From contig JAZAYU010000012.1 of assembly GCA_038501625.1 (NCBI GenBank), forward strand, positions 5,890,001 to 5,954,000: a DNA stretch of 64,000 nt, given 5' to 3'. Both the position numbers and the translations under genes were made by a program. This stretch comes from Corbicula japonica (taxonomy: Eukaryota > Mollusca > Bivalvia > Venerida > Cyrenidae). The notes beneath the pieces are model-generated. The model did not search any database. It saw only the letters and a list, made by a program, of their open reading frames with translations, and was not told the DNA's origin. Shown here in pieces: positions 25,301 through 33,904 of the stretch (position 1 is the stretch's first letter; the number at the start of each line of letters is the position of its first letter).

Positions 25301-28300
25301 TTTTTTTACATTTCAGATCCTTCACTCAGAGAGCCCCCAGTGGGCCAGGAACATATTCCAGTGGTACCAGTCTTAAATAGTGTAGACCACCTCACACCAG
25401 ATTCCATGCTGCCGTCAAGCCCACGTCATAGACTGTTATTACCAGGCAACAATGGAACCAATCTTGTTCGTGCAGAGATCCACAATGCTCCACAGAATGT
25501 TGGTGCATCAACATTATTACGGGATGCACCTAATCTCAGTACAAACTTATATTCGCATAATCAGAGACATCAGGGTGATATTCGTAATGACTCTGGGTTG
25601 TCGTCTGCTCAAGTTTCACGCAGTGGTAGTTCAAATAGTGAAAATCGCAATAGTCGTCTCAGAAATGAAATATATTCATTAGATGCCATTCATGCAGGAA
25701 ATTCTAGGGATTGGAACAGAGTACATTCTGAGGACTTGAGGTGTAGCACAAGCGGTTATCGTACTCAGAGTAGCCGTGGTGTAGCAATGGACATTTTTGA
25801 AGCTCGGAACAATGGCGTTCCTACTTTAGACCCAAATTCATTTGACAGGGAATCGGTTAGGTTGGTATCAGATAGTGTAGCAGATTCATACCCATTTCCT
25901 CAAGATATACATGAGATTGAGATTGAGATGGATGATCTTCCAGAGAGTGAGCGGCCGGATCCAACCGGGCAGTGTGACGATGTACCAATCAGAGAGACAG
26001 TTCCGGAAGATGATGGACATGAGCAGACTGAGAAAAAACAGTATGCAAACAATGGTAAATATTTACATAAGAAAATAGTGCCCAAGAACATAAAACTAAG
26101 AATAGAGATCTGTCTCAAATCTCAAGCATCTGATTGGCTGGAATGCAGACTAGTCTGCATTGCAGCAAATCATATGCTTGAGATTTGAGATTGTTTCCTT
26201 TCTCAGTTTTATGATAATTCCAACAATGCAATGAAGAATTCCAACTATGCAATTTCATTGGTTGACATTTTAGAGTTGATAATTGCCCATATCATGAAAT
26301 AGGAGCGTCTGTTGCCGAATGGTTAAGGTTTCACACTGAGAATCACTTGCCCTTCACCGCAGAGTTTGAGACCTACCAGGGTCAAGATCTTTCATGTGTA
26401 AAGGCTAACCAGCTATCTTGTGAAATGCCGGTGGTTCTACCCAGATGCTCACTTGATCCAGAAAATTGCCTGGAGGGCACCCTGGGTCTTCCTCCACCAT
26501 GGAAAGCTGGTATGTCCACACCATAATGTCCTTTTAAAGAGGCGGGAGAGACATAATTATGCAAAGTGTTCAAGAAAGATATTATTAAGCGAGCCTCTAT
26601 ACTATGATAAGAAGTTTTTTGGGCTTAATAGAAATTATTTGTTATGGATGGTAATAGTGGGTTTAATACAGTCATATTATTTTTTATGCCCAGATGAACA
26701 CATTAAGTCATCCTTTGAACTGTTAACCCTTTACAGCATATATATACCTTTTATTGCATGGATGCGTCTGTGCCATCAGATCAATATCTAAACTGTTTGC
26801 TTTGAGATTTATTTGACAAATTCTGACAAATAAACACCCCATTGTCTATCCTGTTTTGTTTGCAAGGGTGTAAAGGCTGAACTGGATCTACACTGGTTGC
26901 AGTTGTGATATCTCATGGGGTAAAGTATAAACCCTTCATTCCATGTATTATATAGTTATTTGGTTTCTTGACAGGGAATGTGAGGATATATTGCCGGTCT
27001 GGGTGTCATATTACGCGAGCCGCAGGCGAGGGATAATATGACACCCAGACCGGCAATATATCCTCACATACCCTTTCAAGGAACCAAATAATTGTTTTAT
27101 TATACTGCAAAGACTTTTTCAGACAAAATTAATAAGAAAACATCGATTTTTCTATTATTTCGTTTATTTAATGCAGAACGGCTTAATCCCCCTCTGAGAA
27201 CCTCAATAATTACATGTCTGACGTCATTAATTTACCTGCATGACGTCACTTCTATAGAAATTGAATGGACTATCAATTTGATATTTATTTACGAAAGCTG
27301 AGAATAATCTGATCGTTGTCAACGTTAAAAACATAACACAAATATTTTCTGTAACAATTTTAGTAATCTCTCAGCATACCGCTTTATAATTTACAAGATC
27401 GGCTTCAAATAATGCATTTTTACGGAAATTCAAAACAAAATGGCGGACGACAACAAAAGGTGAGAGGCCAGAGAGGGAAATTAAGGCACGTGCGCTCATA
27501 TCTACGGCCGATCCGTAAATACGGATATACATCAACGGCAAATTATCCAATCAAATTCAAGCAAATTTCTTTGCAGTATAATAAACACTTTTATCACATG
27601 GGCAACCAGTATAGATCCAGATCAGGTGACACATCCACACCATCTGATCTTGATCTTCACTGCTCACCCCTTGAACAAAAATAACATAAAAACTCTAAAA
27701 GCTACAGTGTAGACCCTAATCAGGGCTTAAGGTTATAAAACTGAGATTGTAAACCAGTCTCAAATCTCAAGGATCTGATTGGCTGAAATGGCTACTGGTC
27801 GCCATATCAGCCAATCAGATGATAGAGATTTGAGACTGGTTTCCATTCTCATCTTTAAAACCTTGGGCACCAAAGGCAGGGATGTGCCAGCTGGTCTGCA
27901 CTGGTTGAACATGTGATAAAAGGCGCATCCCATGGAGTAAATGGTTGTAAAGGGTTAATTAAAGTCACATGCTAAAATATCATCATTGATTGTACTTACA
28001 GCTTTGGCATTAAATGATCATCTTGAGGATGAGAGACATGACGATGATGATGATGATGAAAGACTTAACAGTGTCCATATAAGCAGTAAGTATCAATACC
28101 GATAGTACTCCATTGTCTTGATATGTCCAACTGCAGTGACAAGATGGATTAAAAAAAAGTTATAACTTTTAAACTTTTTTGTAAGTAAAAAACTTTGAAT
28201 CTCGAAATGCAAGTGTAAATTTTCACAATAAAGTAAAAACAGTCAGTAATGTTTGCTTTATAACTTCTTAGTTTCTTGGGTTTATTAGCAGCCATTTTGA

Positions 28301-29082
28301 AAATGACAGTATATTGGTCAGCTTTGATAGGTACTATATTTTAACTCATCAGAATGATTGAAATTTGAGACTTGACTTTGATTTCCATTTTATAACCTTA
28401 AGGTCAGATTTGGATCTATAGTAAAGTGGGTCAAAAATGTTATTTTATCTTTTATGGTAATGTTAGTGATAGCATAGATACAACATTACTAAACCAACAA
28501 AAATGGACAAACTAATGTTAAAAATGCTGGTCAATTATTTCAATACTTGCCAAAAAATTGTCAATTGTTAATGGCCAGATTTAAATAATTCATATAATTT
28601 TATCAGAAACTTTGAAATCCTGCAAAAAAATAAGGCCTTGTTGTAGATCATGCTTATAAGACGGTTCCCTGTTTATTGATGCTCTTTTCCAAGGAAAAAT
28701 CCCTGTATTATAACCGAGTATTTACAATACATGACTTATTTTTACAGGACCCATGGAACCTGTGGAAAATGATGACAGAAATCCTGAAGTAAACCATGAT
28801 GCTCTTCCACACAGAGGTAGATTAGATGTTATCCAAGAGGTATCGGCACCTGCTGAAGAATCTTACTATTGTAGTGCCATAGGCTTGGAGACTCATGAAC
28901 AAAATCCCCAGAGACTTCAGGAAATTCCACTAAATGAGATGCCATCTGAGCGTCATGTTCTTCCCCATAGAGAATTAGACTCGAGAGAATGTGACATAAT
29001 AGAACCATTAAGTCCCCAAAATAATATAGACAGGAATGAAAAATCCGAGGGGGAAAGTGAAAAGGAAGAGAGCATGTTATAG
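10204..29082 (+). CDS. Gene A: type I single-pass receptor-like protein, 12 coding exons
   Basis: Not a family I recognise. Joining 12 exons through GT..AG borders gives an open frame of 865 residues. Residues 1-24 are a signal peptide (charged start, then GIIVVILLIHV). Residues 48-116 hold a four-cysteine module (C-x2-C-x17-C-x25-C). Residues 117-183 hold a sushi-like six-cysteine module beginning CGPPP. Residues 201-223 form one membrane helix, followed by RRIKLK as a stop-transfer. About 640 residues of Ser/Pro/acid-rich tail follow, with no kinase, TIR or death domain visible, interrupted by an Ig-like exon. The first intron is phase 2 and all others phase 1. Gene B, 12 kb downstream on the same strand, has the same module order, phases and cysteine spacing. 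Inferred role: cell-surface binding or signalling receptor, ligand unknown. Exons 2, 3, 5, 7, 10 and 12 are firm; exons 4, 8 and 9 are less so. A UTR exon may lie upstream, since an acceptor AG ends at 10195. Confidence 0.78.
10441..10620 (+). pseudogene. Decayed tandem copy of gene A exon 1
   Basis: The segment repeats 10261-10440 with a period of exactly 180 bp, covering the YNLTVGPK coding part, the donor region and part of intron 1. In the copy the frame reads into TAA right after the GPK codons and the donor GTAAGT has become GTGATT. It is a dead exon lying inside intron 1. Confidence 0.85.
11192..11397 (+). CDS. Gene A exon 2: four-cysteine module
   Basis: The acceptor is a T-run plus CAG ending at 11191 and the donor GTAATG is at 11398. 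It encodes HCQFCPEKAL, then ELCIKNY, then YALCSSGGG. The corresponding exon of gene B has HCVYCP, EKCIANY and YPLCKIGG at nearly equal spacing. The first half faintly recalls a TNFR-type CxxCP repeat, but the later cysteines do not fit one. Confidence 0.85.
11450..12022. mobile_element. hAT-like element in gene A intron 2
   Basis: The ends are CAGGGCACTAGAC and the complement of CAGGGCACTCGTTTG, with ACATG just outside both ends. It shares the CAGGGC terminus with the element at 7601 but not the interior. Confidence 0.65.
12665..12834 (+). repeat. Dispersed repeat ending at gene A exon 3 acceptor
   Basis: Begins ATATTGAATTGCGCTCAACC and ends CAAAGTTCCTTTTTCATC plus TCTTTCAAAG. Another copy is at 48559-48715 and a partial one at about 22725-22825. 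Confidence 0.8.
12835..13032 (+). CDS. Gene A exon 3: six-cysteine sushi-like module
   Basis: A phase 1-1 exon encoding CGPPP, then WWCDPGY, YFSCAVIC, YYCNEQLEWE and a final C. The CGxPP start, the C-x-x-GY and the W near the end recall a sushi/CCP domain, but there are six cysteines instead of four. The acceptor sequence coincides with the 3' end of a dispersed repeat (12665-12834). Confidence 0.85.
13088..13381 (+). repeat. 147-bp tandem duplication in gene A intron 3
   Basis: Two units starting GTTCAACAATTGTTCAAC at 13088 and 13235, nearly identical, so recent. Each contains the palindrome GAACAATTGTTC in shifted form. Confidence 0.9.
14276..14317 (+). CDS. Gene A exon 4: short acidic stalk
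   Basis: A 42-bp phase 1-1 exon (EPIVDAKPVEYTEN) after TTCTTTCAG. The donor GTTTGT is weak, so the exon may be optional. In gene B the stalk and the membrane segment share one exon. Confidence 0.6.
14342..14577. mobile_element. piggyBac-type MITE just after gene A exon 4
   Basis: From TAACCCTTTACA to GGAAGGGGTTAA, both halves present. It begins about 25 bp past the weak exon 4 donor. Confidence 0.8.
14612..14800. repeat. CAGTAAAACCT-type dispersed repeat
   Basis: Short 'GTGGCTGCTTAA/ACAGGTGG' phrases recur. Related sequence is visible at 30314-30390, 63045-63160 and 63668-63900. Family not identified. Confidence 0.5.
15102..15509. mobile_element. Composite hairpin element 1 (body 15102-15352, hairpin 15359-15509)
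   Basis: The body is bounded by CTTGCATACC and GGTATGCAAG. It contains the palindrome TTATCTTTTCCCTAGGGAAA (extending to 15178) and a TGACGTCA CRE palindrome near 15197. The adjoining hairpin has arms of about 65 bp (GTATCTTGCATG..GAACTGTTTTG) that are nearly perfectly complementary around a GC-rich centre. Confidence 0.75.
15520..15743. mobile_element. piggyBac-type MITE abutting hairpin element 1
   Basis: TAACCCTTTCCTCCATATAT to GGAAAAGGTTAA. It lies 10 bp after the hairpin. Confidence 0.8.
15999..16235. mobile_element. piggyBac-type MITE, diverged ends
   Basis: TTAACCTTTTACTCC on the left and GGATTAAAGGGTCAA on the right; both internal halves are intact. Confidence 0.75.
16356..16597. 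mobile_element. piggyBac-type MITE with eroded left tip
   Basis: Left CTTTCCTCTATATATACGC, right GGAGAAAAGGGTTAA. Confidence 0.78.
16973..17089 (+). CDS. Gene A exon 5: transmembrane segment
   Basis: After TTCTTTGCAG the exon encodes a hydrophobic helix (LIVGLSVGGGVLVIIFVILA) followed by FCVRRIKLKHR, the positive side facing the cytosol. The donor is GTATGT at 17090. The GxxxG-like stretch GLSVGGG is compatible with helix packing. Confidence 0.85.
17380..17708. mobile_element. Composite hairpin element 2 (hairpin 17552-17708)
   Basis: A 157-bp near-perfect palindrome from AAGTAATGATTCTTATTTTG to its complement, centred on GCGCTAGCGC. The flanking body (17380-17551) carries AATGACGTCAGTAACGTCAT. 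The CRE is again next to the hairpin. Confidence 0.75.
17715..17890. mobile_element. piggyBac-type MITE, degraded
   Basis: Only core phrases (GTGTAGATCCAGATCAGATC, TGATCTACACTGG) remain recognisable. Confidence 0.5.
18305..18358 (+). CDS. Gene A exon 6: short cytoplasmic exon
   Basis: A 54-bp phase 1-1 exon, GQNGIEDPPQIPALRNDTG across the borders. The acceptor TTTTTCAG ends at 18304 and the donor GTATAA is at 18359. Its boundaries keep the frame of its neighbours. Confidence 0.65.
18848..18990 (+). repeat. tRNA-derived SINE in gene A intron 6
   Basis: A-box-like GTCTAGGGGTTGAGCC and B-box-like GGGTTCAAAACTC 35 bp later. The body ends in ATATAAGTTGGAATAACTTG. Confidence 0.6.
19159..19527 (+). 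CDS. Gene A exon 7: Ser/Thr/Gly-rich cytoplasmic tail
   Basis: A 369-bp phase 1-1 exon with acceptor TTTTTTAG and donor GTATAT. It is polar and low in complexity, with PLLPGG, GGSLISETSG and YNQRPK but no known domain. It could carry phosphorylation or adaptor sites. Confidence 0.75.
19558..19934. mobile_element. piggyBac-type MITE with nested fold-back MITE (19635-19776)
   Basis: The outer element is split after GCCATCAGG. The inner palindrome runs from CTGAAGGTTATAAAACTGA to AAAACCTTGGGC, after which the outer sequence resumes with ACTGATCTGGATC. Confidence 0.8.
20075..20395. mobile_element. Degraded MITE pair: outer piggyBac type, inner fold-back (20122-20240)
   Basis: The inner copy starts GTGCCCAAGGTTATAGAACT and has lost part of one arm. 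Outer phrases (GATCTACACTGATTGCATG) flank it. Confidence 0.6.
20424..21605 (+). mobile_element. Helentron/HINE-like element 1 with 159-bp tandem core
   Basis: Subterminal inverted repeats GTGTCGCCTGC (20424) and GCAGGCGACAC (21565). Five to six tandem 159-bp units are marked by TTTAACATGAAACTTAATG at 20511, 20670, 20829, about 20988 and 21147. A 3' hairpin GTGTTCTGCGGAACAC is followed by ATTCTAGT. This layout is that of HINE/pearl-type elements. The ORFs it contains on the minus strand are repeat translations. Confidence 0.8.
21928..22008 (+). CDS. Gene A exon 8: small tail exon, possible alternative end
   Basis: It starts after CTATTTTAAG and encodes GATRGAEGGATATVPML and onward to DSPPS. 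A usable donor GTGTGT at 22009 keeps phase 1. If that donor is not used, the frame continues through SVYYLIN to a stop at 22029-22031 and gives a protein of about 410 residues. Confidence 0.55.
23168..23630. mobile_element. Composite hairpin element 3 (hairpin 23168-23312)
   Basis: The hairpin arms read ATAAATATCACATCCCATTG inward, about 65 bp each, with a GAGGCGTTAGCCGAG centre. The body to its right is bounded by TTTATTACACC and GGTGTAATAAA and carries GTGACGTCAC near 23577. Confidence 0.78.
23632..23775. mobile_element. piggyBac-type MITE, left half
   Basis: CTGTTCCTCCATATACACACC, then GGCAAACAGTGGAGATCC. The right half is scrambled. Confidence 0.55.
23910..24051. mobile_element. piggyBac-type MITE, internally deleted
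   Basis: TTAACCCTTTC to GAAAGGGTTAA in only 142 bp. The left palindromic half is missing, so it is a deletion derivative with both ends intact. Confidence 0.78.
24175..24480. mobile_element. Nested MITEs: fold-back copy 24285-24429 inside piggyBac type
   Basis: The inner palindrome is nearly perfect, meeting at GGCGACCAGTCGCC. It lies 60 bp before the Ig-like exon. Confidence 0.8.
24540..24770 (+). CDS. Gene A exon 9: Ig-like exon lacking cysteines
   Basis: A 231-bp phase 1-1 exon between TTGTTGCAG and GTATGT. WYTVYNATEEDAGLYTWTIQ matches the F-strand signature D-x-G-x-Y-x-C of Ig V-type domains, with Trp in place of Cys, and no partner Cys is present. Three N-glycosylation sequons (NVS, NAT, NKT) suit an extracellular domain, yet the exon lies downstream of the membrane exon. 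It may belong to an alternative transcript or to a captured module. Confidence 0.65.
25152..25274. repeat. Inverted repeat before gene A exon 10
   Basis: GGAAGATAGAAATATATTTT pairs with AAAATATATTTCTATCTTAC about 50 bp further on. A related single arm (AAAGATAGAAATAAATATTT) is at about 45070. The loop holds GAGTGAGG-like motifs. Confidence 0.65.
25317..26054 (+). CDS. Gene A exon 10: long cytoplasmic tail exon
   Basis: A 738-bp phase 1-1 exon, acceptor ACATTTCAG, donor GTAAAT. It is rich in Ser, Asn and Asp, with EIYSLDAIH, DSYPFPQDIHEIEIEMDD and an acidic C-terminal end. No domain is recognised. An inverted-repeat fragment lies just upstream (25152-25274) and a palindromic MITE begins about 25 bp after the donor. 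Confidence 0.8.
26079..26216. mobile_element. Fold-back MITE 25 bp after gene A exon 10 donor
   Basis: CCCAAGAACATAAAACTAAG to TCTCAGTTTTATGAT. The exon 10 frame stays open into this copy, stopping about 45 codons past the donor. Confidence 0.75.
26304..26545 (+). repeat. tRNA-derived SINE in gene A intron 10
   Basis: The head has GTTGCCGAATGGTTAAGG, a Leu/Ser-type A-box, and a degraded B-box GAGTTTGAGACC. The body contains TTGCCTGGAGGGCACC and GGGTCTTCCTCCACCATGG, which I associate with a core shared by molluscan SINEs (RUDI/MetaSINE type, from memory). Confidence 0.6.
26723..26924. mobile_element. piggyBac-type MITE, diverged
   Basis: TTAACCCTTTACAGCATATA on the left; TCATGGGGTAAAG on the right. 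Confidence 0.6.
26956..27586. mobile_element. Composite hairpin element 4 (hairpin 26956-27091, body 27092-27586)
   Basis: The hairpin arms run TTATTTGGTTTCTTGACAGG to GTGTCATATTA with a GCGAGCCGCAGGCGAGG centre. The body is bounded by TTATTATACTGCAAAG and CTTTGCAGTATAATAA. It contains TGACGTCA twice (about 27220 and 27241). An inverted copy is at 33905-34541. Confidence 0.82.
27590..27957. mobile_element. Nested MITEs: fold-back copy 27726-27869 inside piggyBac type
   Basis: The outer copy is interrupted after CCTAATCAGG; the inner copy ends TTAAAACCTTGGGCAC. Confidence 0.78.
28002..28085 (+). CDS. Gene A exon 11: acidic exon with Asp run
   Basis: An 84-bp phase 1-1 exon after TGTACTTACAG, donor GTAAGT. 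It encodes ALALNDHLEDERHDDDDDDERLNS across the 5' border. The Asp run comes from a (GAT)n stretch at about 28040-28060, so its length may vary between individuals. Confidence 0.7.
28748..29082 (+). CDS. Gene A exon 12: terminal coding exon
   Basis: It begins after ATTTTTACAG and encodes MEPVENDDRNPE, EESYYCSAIGLE and a Glu-rich end finishing EEESML at a TAG stop. The YYCSAIG stretch is a possible tyrosine site. A candidate AATAAA polyadenylation signal is at 30111. Confidence 0.8.
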
Positions 29083-31170
29083 CACTATGTCTAATTAGAT
29101 AAGTGTATTATGTTATGTTTTGTTATGTCACAGAAAAAGGTGTCTTTGGACGATTGACATCCATCCTTGGAATGAAATTGTAAAGTTGAGCAGAAGACAT
29201 TGCTTATTTTGCAATTTGTGGTAAAACTAACATTTTAATGTCCAAATGTGTAACAAAATCACTTTTAAGTTGTGAGAAATTAATTGTAAGTTCTTTCCAA
29301 ATATAGTAACAACTAAAAGTCCAAAAATATGACCGAAGACACATTTTCCTGTGATTTTCCCCTGGATACATATATATGTTTATATAGTAGCTGCTTGGTT
29401 CATCAATCTGTCTGGTGTCCTAGTTTTCACATACCATCAACCACTTAGTGAAATTCAGTGATATTTAACATTCAGATTCACTAATAGTTCGGCATAGCAG
29501 TTGCATTCCCAGGCCAAGCCTATAGCATTCACAAGAGAATATTTGCAGCATGTTTCAGGTTGATCATTTGTAAGGAATTATGGCCATTTGAATTTCTATA
29601 TATTATAAAATAGCATTAGTAAGAAAGAATGTGTAAGTAAGTAAATTGTTCCCATGTTAAGTGTTATATATTGGATTGAGTGAAAACCAGTTGTAACTGC
29701 TTTCTTTATTCATACTTTATTACAACTGTTTTGCACTCAGCCCATGATTTTATGAACTGAAATAAGTCAGATAAACATACCGCGCTACCCCATGGGCCTT
29801 TATGTCACCATGATACAAAGTTAGCATTTGTTAAAGAATGTATTCCAGTATCTTTTACTTATTTACCCAAAGGGCAATTATGTATATAAGTATGTAAATG
29901 CTTTGTAAACTAAGTACTGAAGATATTATTGTTGTTTAGTGTACCAAAGGACCAAGACCTATTCTACTGTTGATGTCATGTTTTTTCTGCAAGAAATATG
30001 CACTCACATTGGCCAAAGATGTGAAATAATTTTGCTTTTTTTCATTTTAATGATTGCCTATCATCTTTGACATCTTTAATTGTGAACAAAAACTATTTTA
30101 ATAGCTATAGAATAAATGTGTCAAAGGGAGATCACTATGTTAGAGTATTGAAAACTTTTTGTAGCAGTTGTTTCCCTTTACAGTTAAGCTTTCTATTTAC
30201 TAATGTTAAAAGTGAATTTCACATAGGTTTTTCATTAAGATCATTTCTACAGTTTCACATTTTGAAGAATTATTTTCTAAGCAAGATATATATGTTTTGA
30301 TTGTTGGGACAACAGTTAAACCTTGCTGTATAGACCACTCTTGGGTCTGCATAAAAGTGGTCTTAAAAGTGGGGTGGTCTGATTTTATGGGTTTCTTCAG
30401 CACCAAAAGCATTTACCATAAAATCATTTCACAATCATGTTTTAAGAATTTTGTATGAATTTTAATGCATCATTTGCAGTCAGTACATCAGTAAGACACA
30501 ACATCAATTATCTCAATTAAATAGATCATTAATTGATGCACTGTTTGTTTAACAATTACCTACCAAATGTCACAATTGTTACCCAAGAAAAAATATCAAA
30601 TCTCTATTCAAAACACTCCCAATCCCCTTATATGCATACCCCACTTCATCAGCATTATATTGCAAATGTTCACAGAACAGTTCTAATCAATATTGGCTTG
30701 AAAAAAATGATCAAATTAACATTTTTAACAATACTTTGAATATTTGAATATAATTATCATATGCATCTACATATCAATTTCTGTCTACAAAATGATACCT
30801 CCTGGTTGACCTTTTCTTTAGTTATGAACCTTTCAAATGACTTCACCCTGAAACTTAATATTGTTTAAAACATTTATTTTTATATAATATGATGATTATT
30901 AGTTTCATTAATAACCATGTGGACCAGGGAATGTAACAATGTGTAGAAAATACAGACCTGGTTTTTATTTATATGACCTAAATCAATTCATTATTTTAAA
31001 AATGAACTTTATATGATATTATATTTTGCTAATTAAGATAATATTTACATGTACTTTTATAGAATGGCATTAAAGTATATTTTGTTATCCATTTGAGAAA
31101 AGTAGACTCATAACAGATTGACTGACAGGCCAGTAACATACCTTTATATGAACTTGAATCATACAATTCA
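29083..31170. other. Gene A 3' region and intergenic DNA
   Basis: Probable 3'UTR, with AATAAA at 30111. A short repeat at 29690-29745 (GTAACTGCTTTCTTTATTC) also occurs at 17925-17985. The rest is AT-rich and unassigned. Confidence 0.5.
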
Positions 31171-31407
31171 TTGTTCGCACAGGTGTTTTATAGAAATTTA
31201 TTACCAGGATTTATTAACCAAATGACGAACCATGTAGACCCTGTTCAGACTGGGAAATGTGCAGGCCTATCTGGATCTGCATTGGTTTCAAAGATGACAA
31301 ATAATGTGCTTAGCACTTCAAGGGTAAATCATTGCCTTATATGTATTTCAGATTAGTTTTTCACAGACGGATATAAAACACTACTAATTTTGTAAAGAAT
31401 ATTTGTT

Positions 31408-31659
31408 TTAACCCTTTACTTCATAATTACTAGCATGTTTTGTCACATGTGGGAACAGTGGGAACAGTGTCGATCCAGATCAGTTGGCACAACTGTGCCA
31501 TCAGATCTGGATCGAAACTGGTCATTTCTTAGTCAGAAAAAGTGAATCAAAGACTGAACAGTGTAGATCCCTATTAGATGGCATGGATATGCCAGCTGAT
31601 CTAGATCTACACTTTTTGCCCATGCCATATCAGACACATCCCATGGAGTAAAGGATTAA
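31408..31659. mobile_element. piggyBac-type MITE
   Basis: TTAACCCTTTACTTC to GGAGTAAAGGATTAA. It contains a short 'GGGAACAGT' duplication near 31450. Confidence 0.78.
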
Positions 31660-31873
31660 CACCACAGTAACTATGCTTAGTATAGCGTAAGTATTTGTCA
31701 CATTTACAAACATTGAAGACACAGATCAGTCAGCTCATCTGCACAGTCTAATAAGGGTCAACACTGTCTATTTAAGACAACTTAACAAGGAATGGACTTT
31801 TTCATATTGTAAGAATAGCTAGTTCAAAAATAATGTAATAGGAACAGGTTAAAAATAGTCTATGTTTCTGAAG

Positions 31874-32115
31874 TTTATCCCTTTCCTCCATTGACACACA
31901 TGAATTGCATGGGCGAACAGTGTAGATCAAGATCAACTTGCACATCTGTGCCATCTGATCAGGATCTGCACTGTTTGCTCTTTGATTTGTTATGTTATTT
32001 TATGATCAAAAAGCAACCAGTGCAGATCCTGATCAGACAGCATGGAGGTGCCGGTTGATCTGGATCTACACTGGTCGCACATGCGTAAAAATGTGTATAT
32101 ATGGAGGAAAGCATT
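31874..32115. mobile_element. piggyBac-type MITE
   Basis: TATCCCTTTCCTCCATTGAC to ATGGAGGAAAGC; the terminal TTAA is lost on both sides. Confidence 0.75.
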
Positions 32116-32419
32116 ATGCAATCCTTCTTCTAAATATGGGGTCCTGTAGGGAGATGGGTATTTTGAAATTGAATGCACCTGGTTTTGTATTAAGATTGTG
32201 TAGGTGTTAAATATTTCTTTTCTGTGCACTTGTTCACTTAGTTTGTTTAAACTAGGTTTAGTTTTGAATGATCAAATTACAAGAAAATCTGATCAATATC
32301 TCAAGAACCCTTTGTCCCATTGTCATTAAAGTAATTTACTTTGTGCAGAATTATTCTTTTATACAACTAGTTATTAAATAATGAAACAATGTTTTTGAAA
32401 AGAATGTGCAGAGATCAGG

Positions 32420-32547
32420 GCTGGAGATTATAAAGCTGAGATTGGAAACCAGTCTCAAATCTCAAGCATCTGATTGGCTGAAATGGCGACCAGTCGCCAT
32501 TTCAGCCAATCAGATTGGTTTCCATGCTCAGTTTTATAACCTTGGGA
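32420..32547. mobile_element. Fold-back MITE with shortened right arm
   Basis: The left arm is complete. The right arm jumps from CAATCAGAT straight to TGGTTTCC, losing about 20 bp. Confidence 0.75.
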
Positions 32548-32605
32548 CCTGTATAGTCACCCTAAACAGGTTATCTGTCACGTTCTGTTTCATCTCTTAT
32601 TGATA

Positions 32606-32817
32606 TTAACCCTTTCCTCCATAGACAAATCTTTATTGCGTGGGCGAACAGTTTAGATCCAGATCAGCCAGCACATCTAAATTGTTCGATTTTTGATTCA
32701 TTAGGTTATTTCTGACCGAATGTGACCAGTGCAGATTCTGATCAAACGGCAGGGATGTGCCGGCTGACCTGGATCTACACTGGCGTCAAAAGGTGTATTT
32801 ATGGAGGAAAGGGTTAA
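32606..32817. mobile_element. piggyBac-type MITE, small internal deletions
   Basis: TTAACCCTTTCCTCC and GGAGGAAAGGGTTAA are both intact. Confidence 0.85.
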
Positions 32818-33059
32818 CATTGGTTTTAACTTTGCTATTTCATAATATTACTTCATCAAACTTACAATTATATACTTTTTAAGACAACAGGGTTTAAAAT
32901 TTAATGTAGTTTAAGTCTACAGATCACTGTTTCATTTGATCAAATTATGGGCCTAACTGTACTTACATTTTTGATTACTTTTGGGTATAACCTCACCTTT
33001 TTAAAATTGATACAGTTTTTTCAATATCTCTTCATTAAATTTACATGTAACACTTTTCT

Positions 33060-33307
33060 GCATGTGATATATATTTTATTTCATGGTTGAATGTGAAGAT
33101 CTATATAAGCTGGCGCATCGGTGCAGTCTGATCAGGATCTGCAGTGTTTGCTTTCAGCTTTATTAGATTATTTCTGACCACAAAGTGAATAGTGTCGAGT
33201 CAGATCACACTGCATCGTCATGCAGAATGATCTGGATTTATGCTAGTCGCCTCTTGTTCAGAAATAACCTAAAACCAAACAATGTAGATCTTGATTAGAT
33301 GGCATGA
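33060..33307. mobile_element. piggyBac-type MITE, old copy
   Basis: Core phrases only (GATCAGGATCTGCAGTG, GTTATTTCTGACC-like). Confidence 0.5.
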
Positions 33308-33529
33308 ATCCCTTTCCTCCAAATACATGTCTTTATGGCATGGGCGAAGAGTGTAGATCTAGATCAGCCAGCAGGATCTGCACTGTTCGTTTTATGATTC
33401 GATAGGTTTTTTTCTGACCAAAATGCGACCAGTGCAGATCCTGATCAGACGGCACAGATTTGCCAGCTGATCTGGATCTACACTGGTCGCACATGTGTAC
33501 AACTGTGTATATATGGAGGAAAGGGTTAA
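33308..33529. mobile_element. piggyBac-type MITE, adjoining the previous copy
   Basis: CCCTTTCCTCCAAATACATG to GGAGGAAAGGGTTAA. Confidence 0.8.
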
Positions 33530-33649
33530 ATTCTTTGTTGTCGAATTTCTTACATTTTATATGTGAACAATTTTGTATTATGTTGGGATTTTAATACATG
33601 AATCAGAATGTCCATCGTGAAATCCTTGAAAAGTAGAATTCCATGAATG

Positions 33650-33891
33650 TTAACCCTTTCCTGGATATATACACATTTTTACGCATGTGCGACCAGTGTA
33701 TATCCAGATCAGCTGGCACATCCGTGCCGTCTGATCAGGATCTGCACTGGTCGCATTTTGGTCAGAAATAACCTAATGAATCAATAAGCGAACAGTTTAG
33801 ATCCTGATCAGACGGCACGGATGTGCCGGCTGATCTGGATCTAAACTGTTCGCCCTAGCAATAAAGGTGTAACTGTACAGGAAAGGGTTAA
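33650..33891. mobile_element. piggyBac-type MITE, best-preserved copy
   Basis: A 242-bp copy with TTAA at both borders (ATG-TTAA-CCC and GGG-TTAA-TGA). It could serve as the reference sequence. Confidence 0.88.
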
Positions 33892-33904
33892 TGAACTTAC
33901 AGTA

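Noticed and set aside
25277..26188. A single 303-residue ORF as an intronless gene
   Set aside because: Its 5' part is intron sequence with a clear acceptor at 25316 and its 3' end runs past a donor into a MITE; it is exon 10 of gene A.
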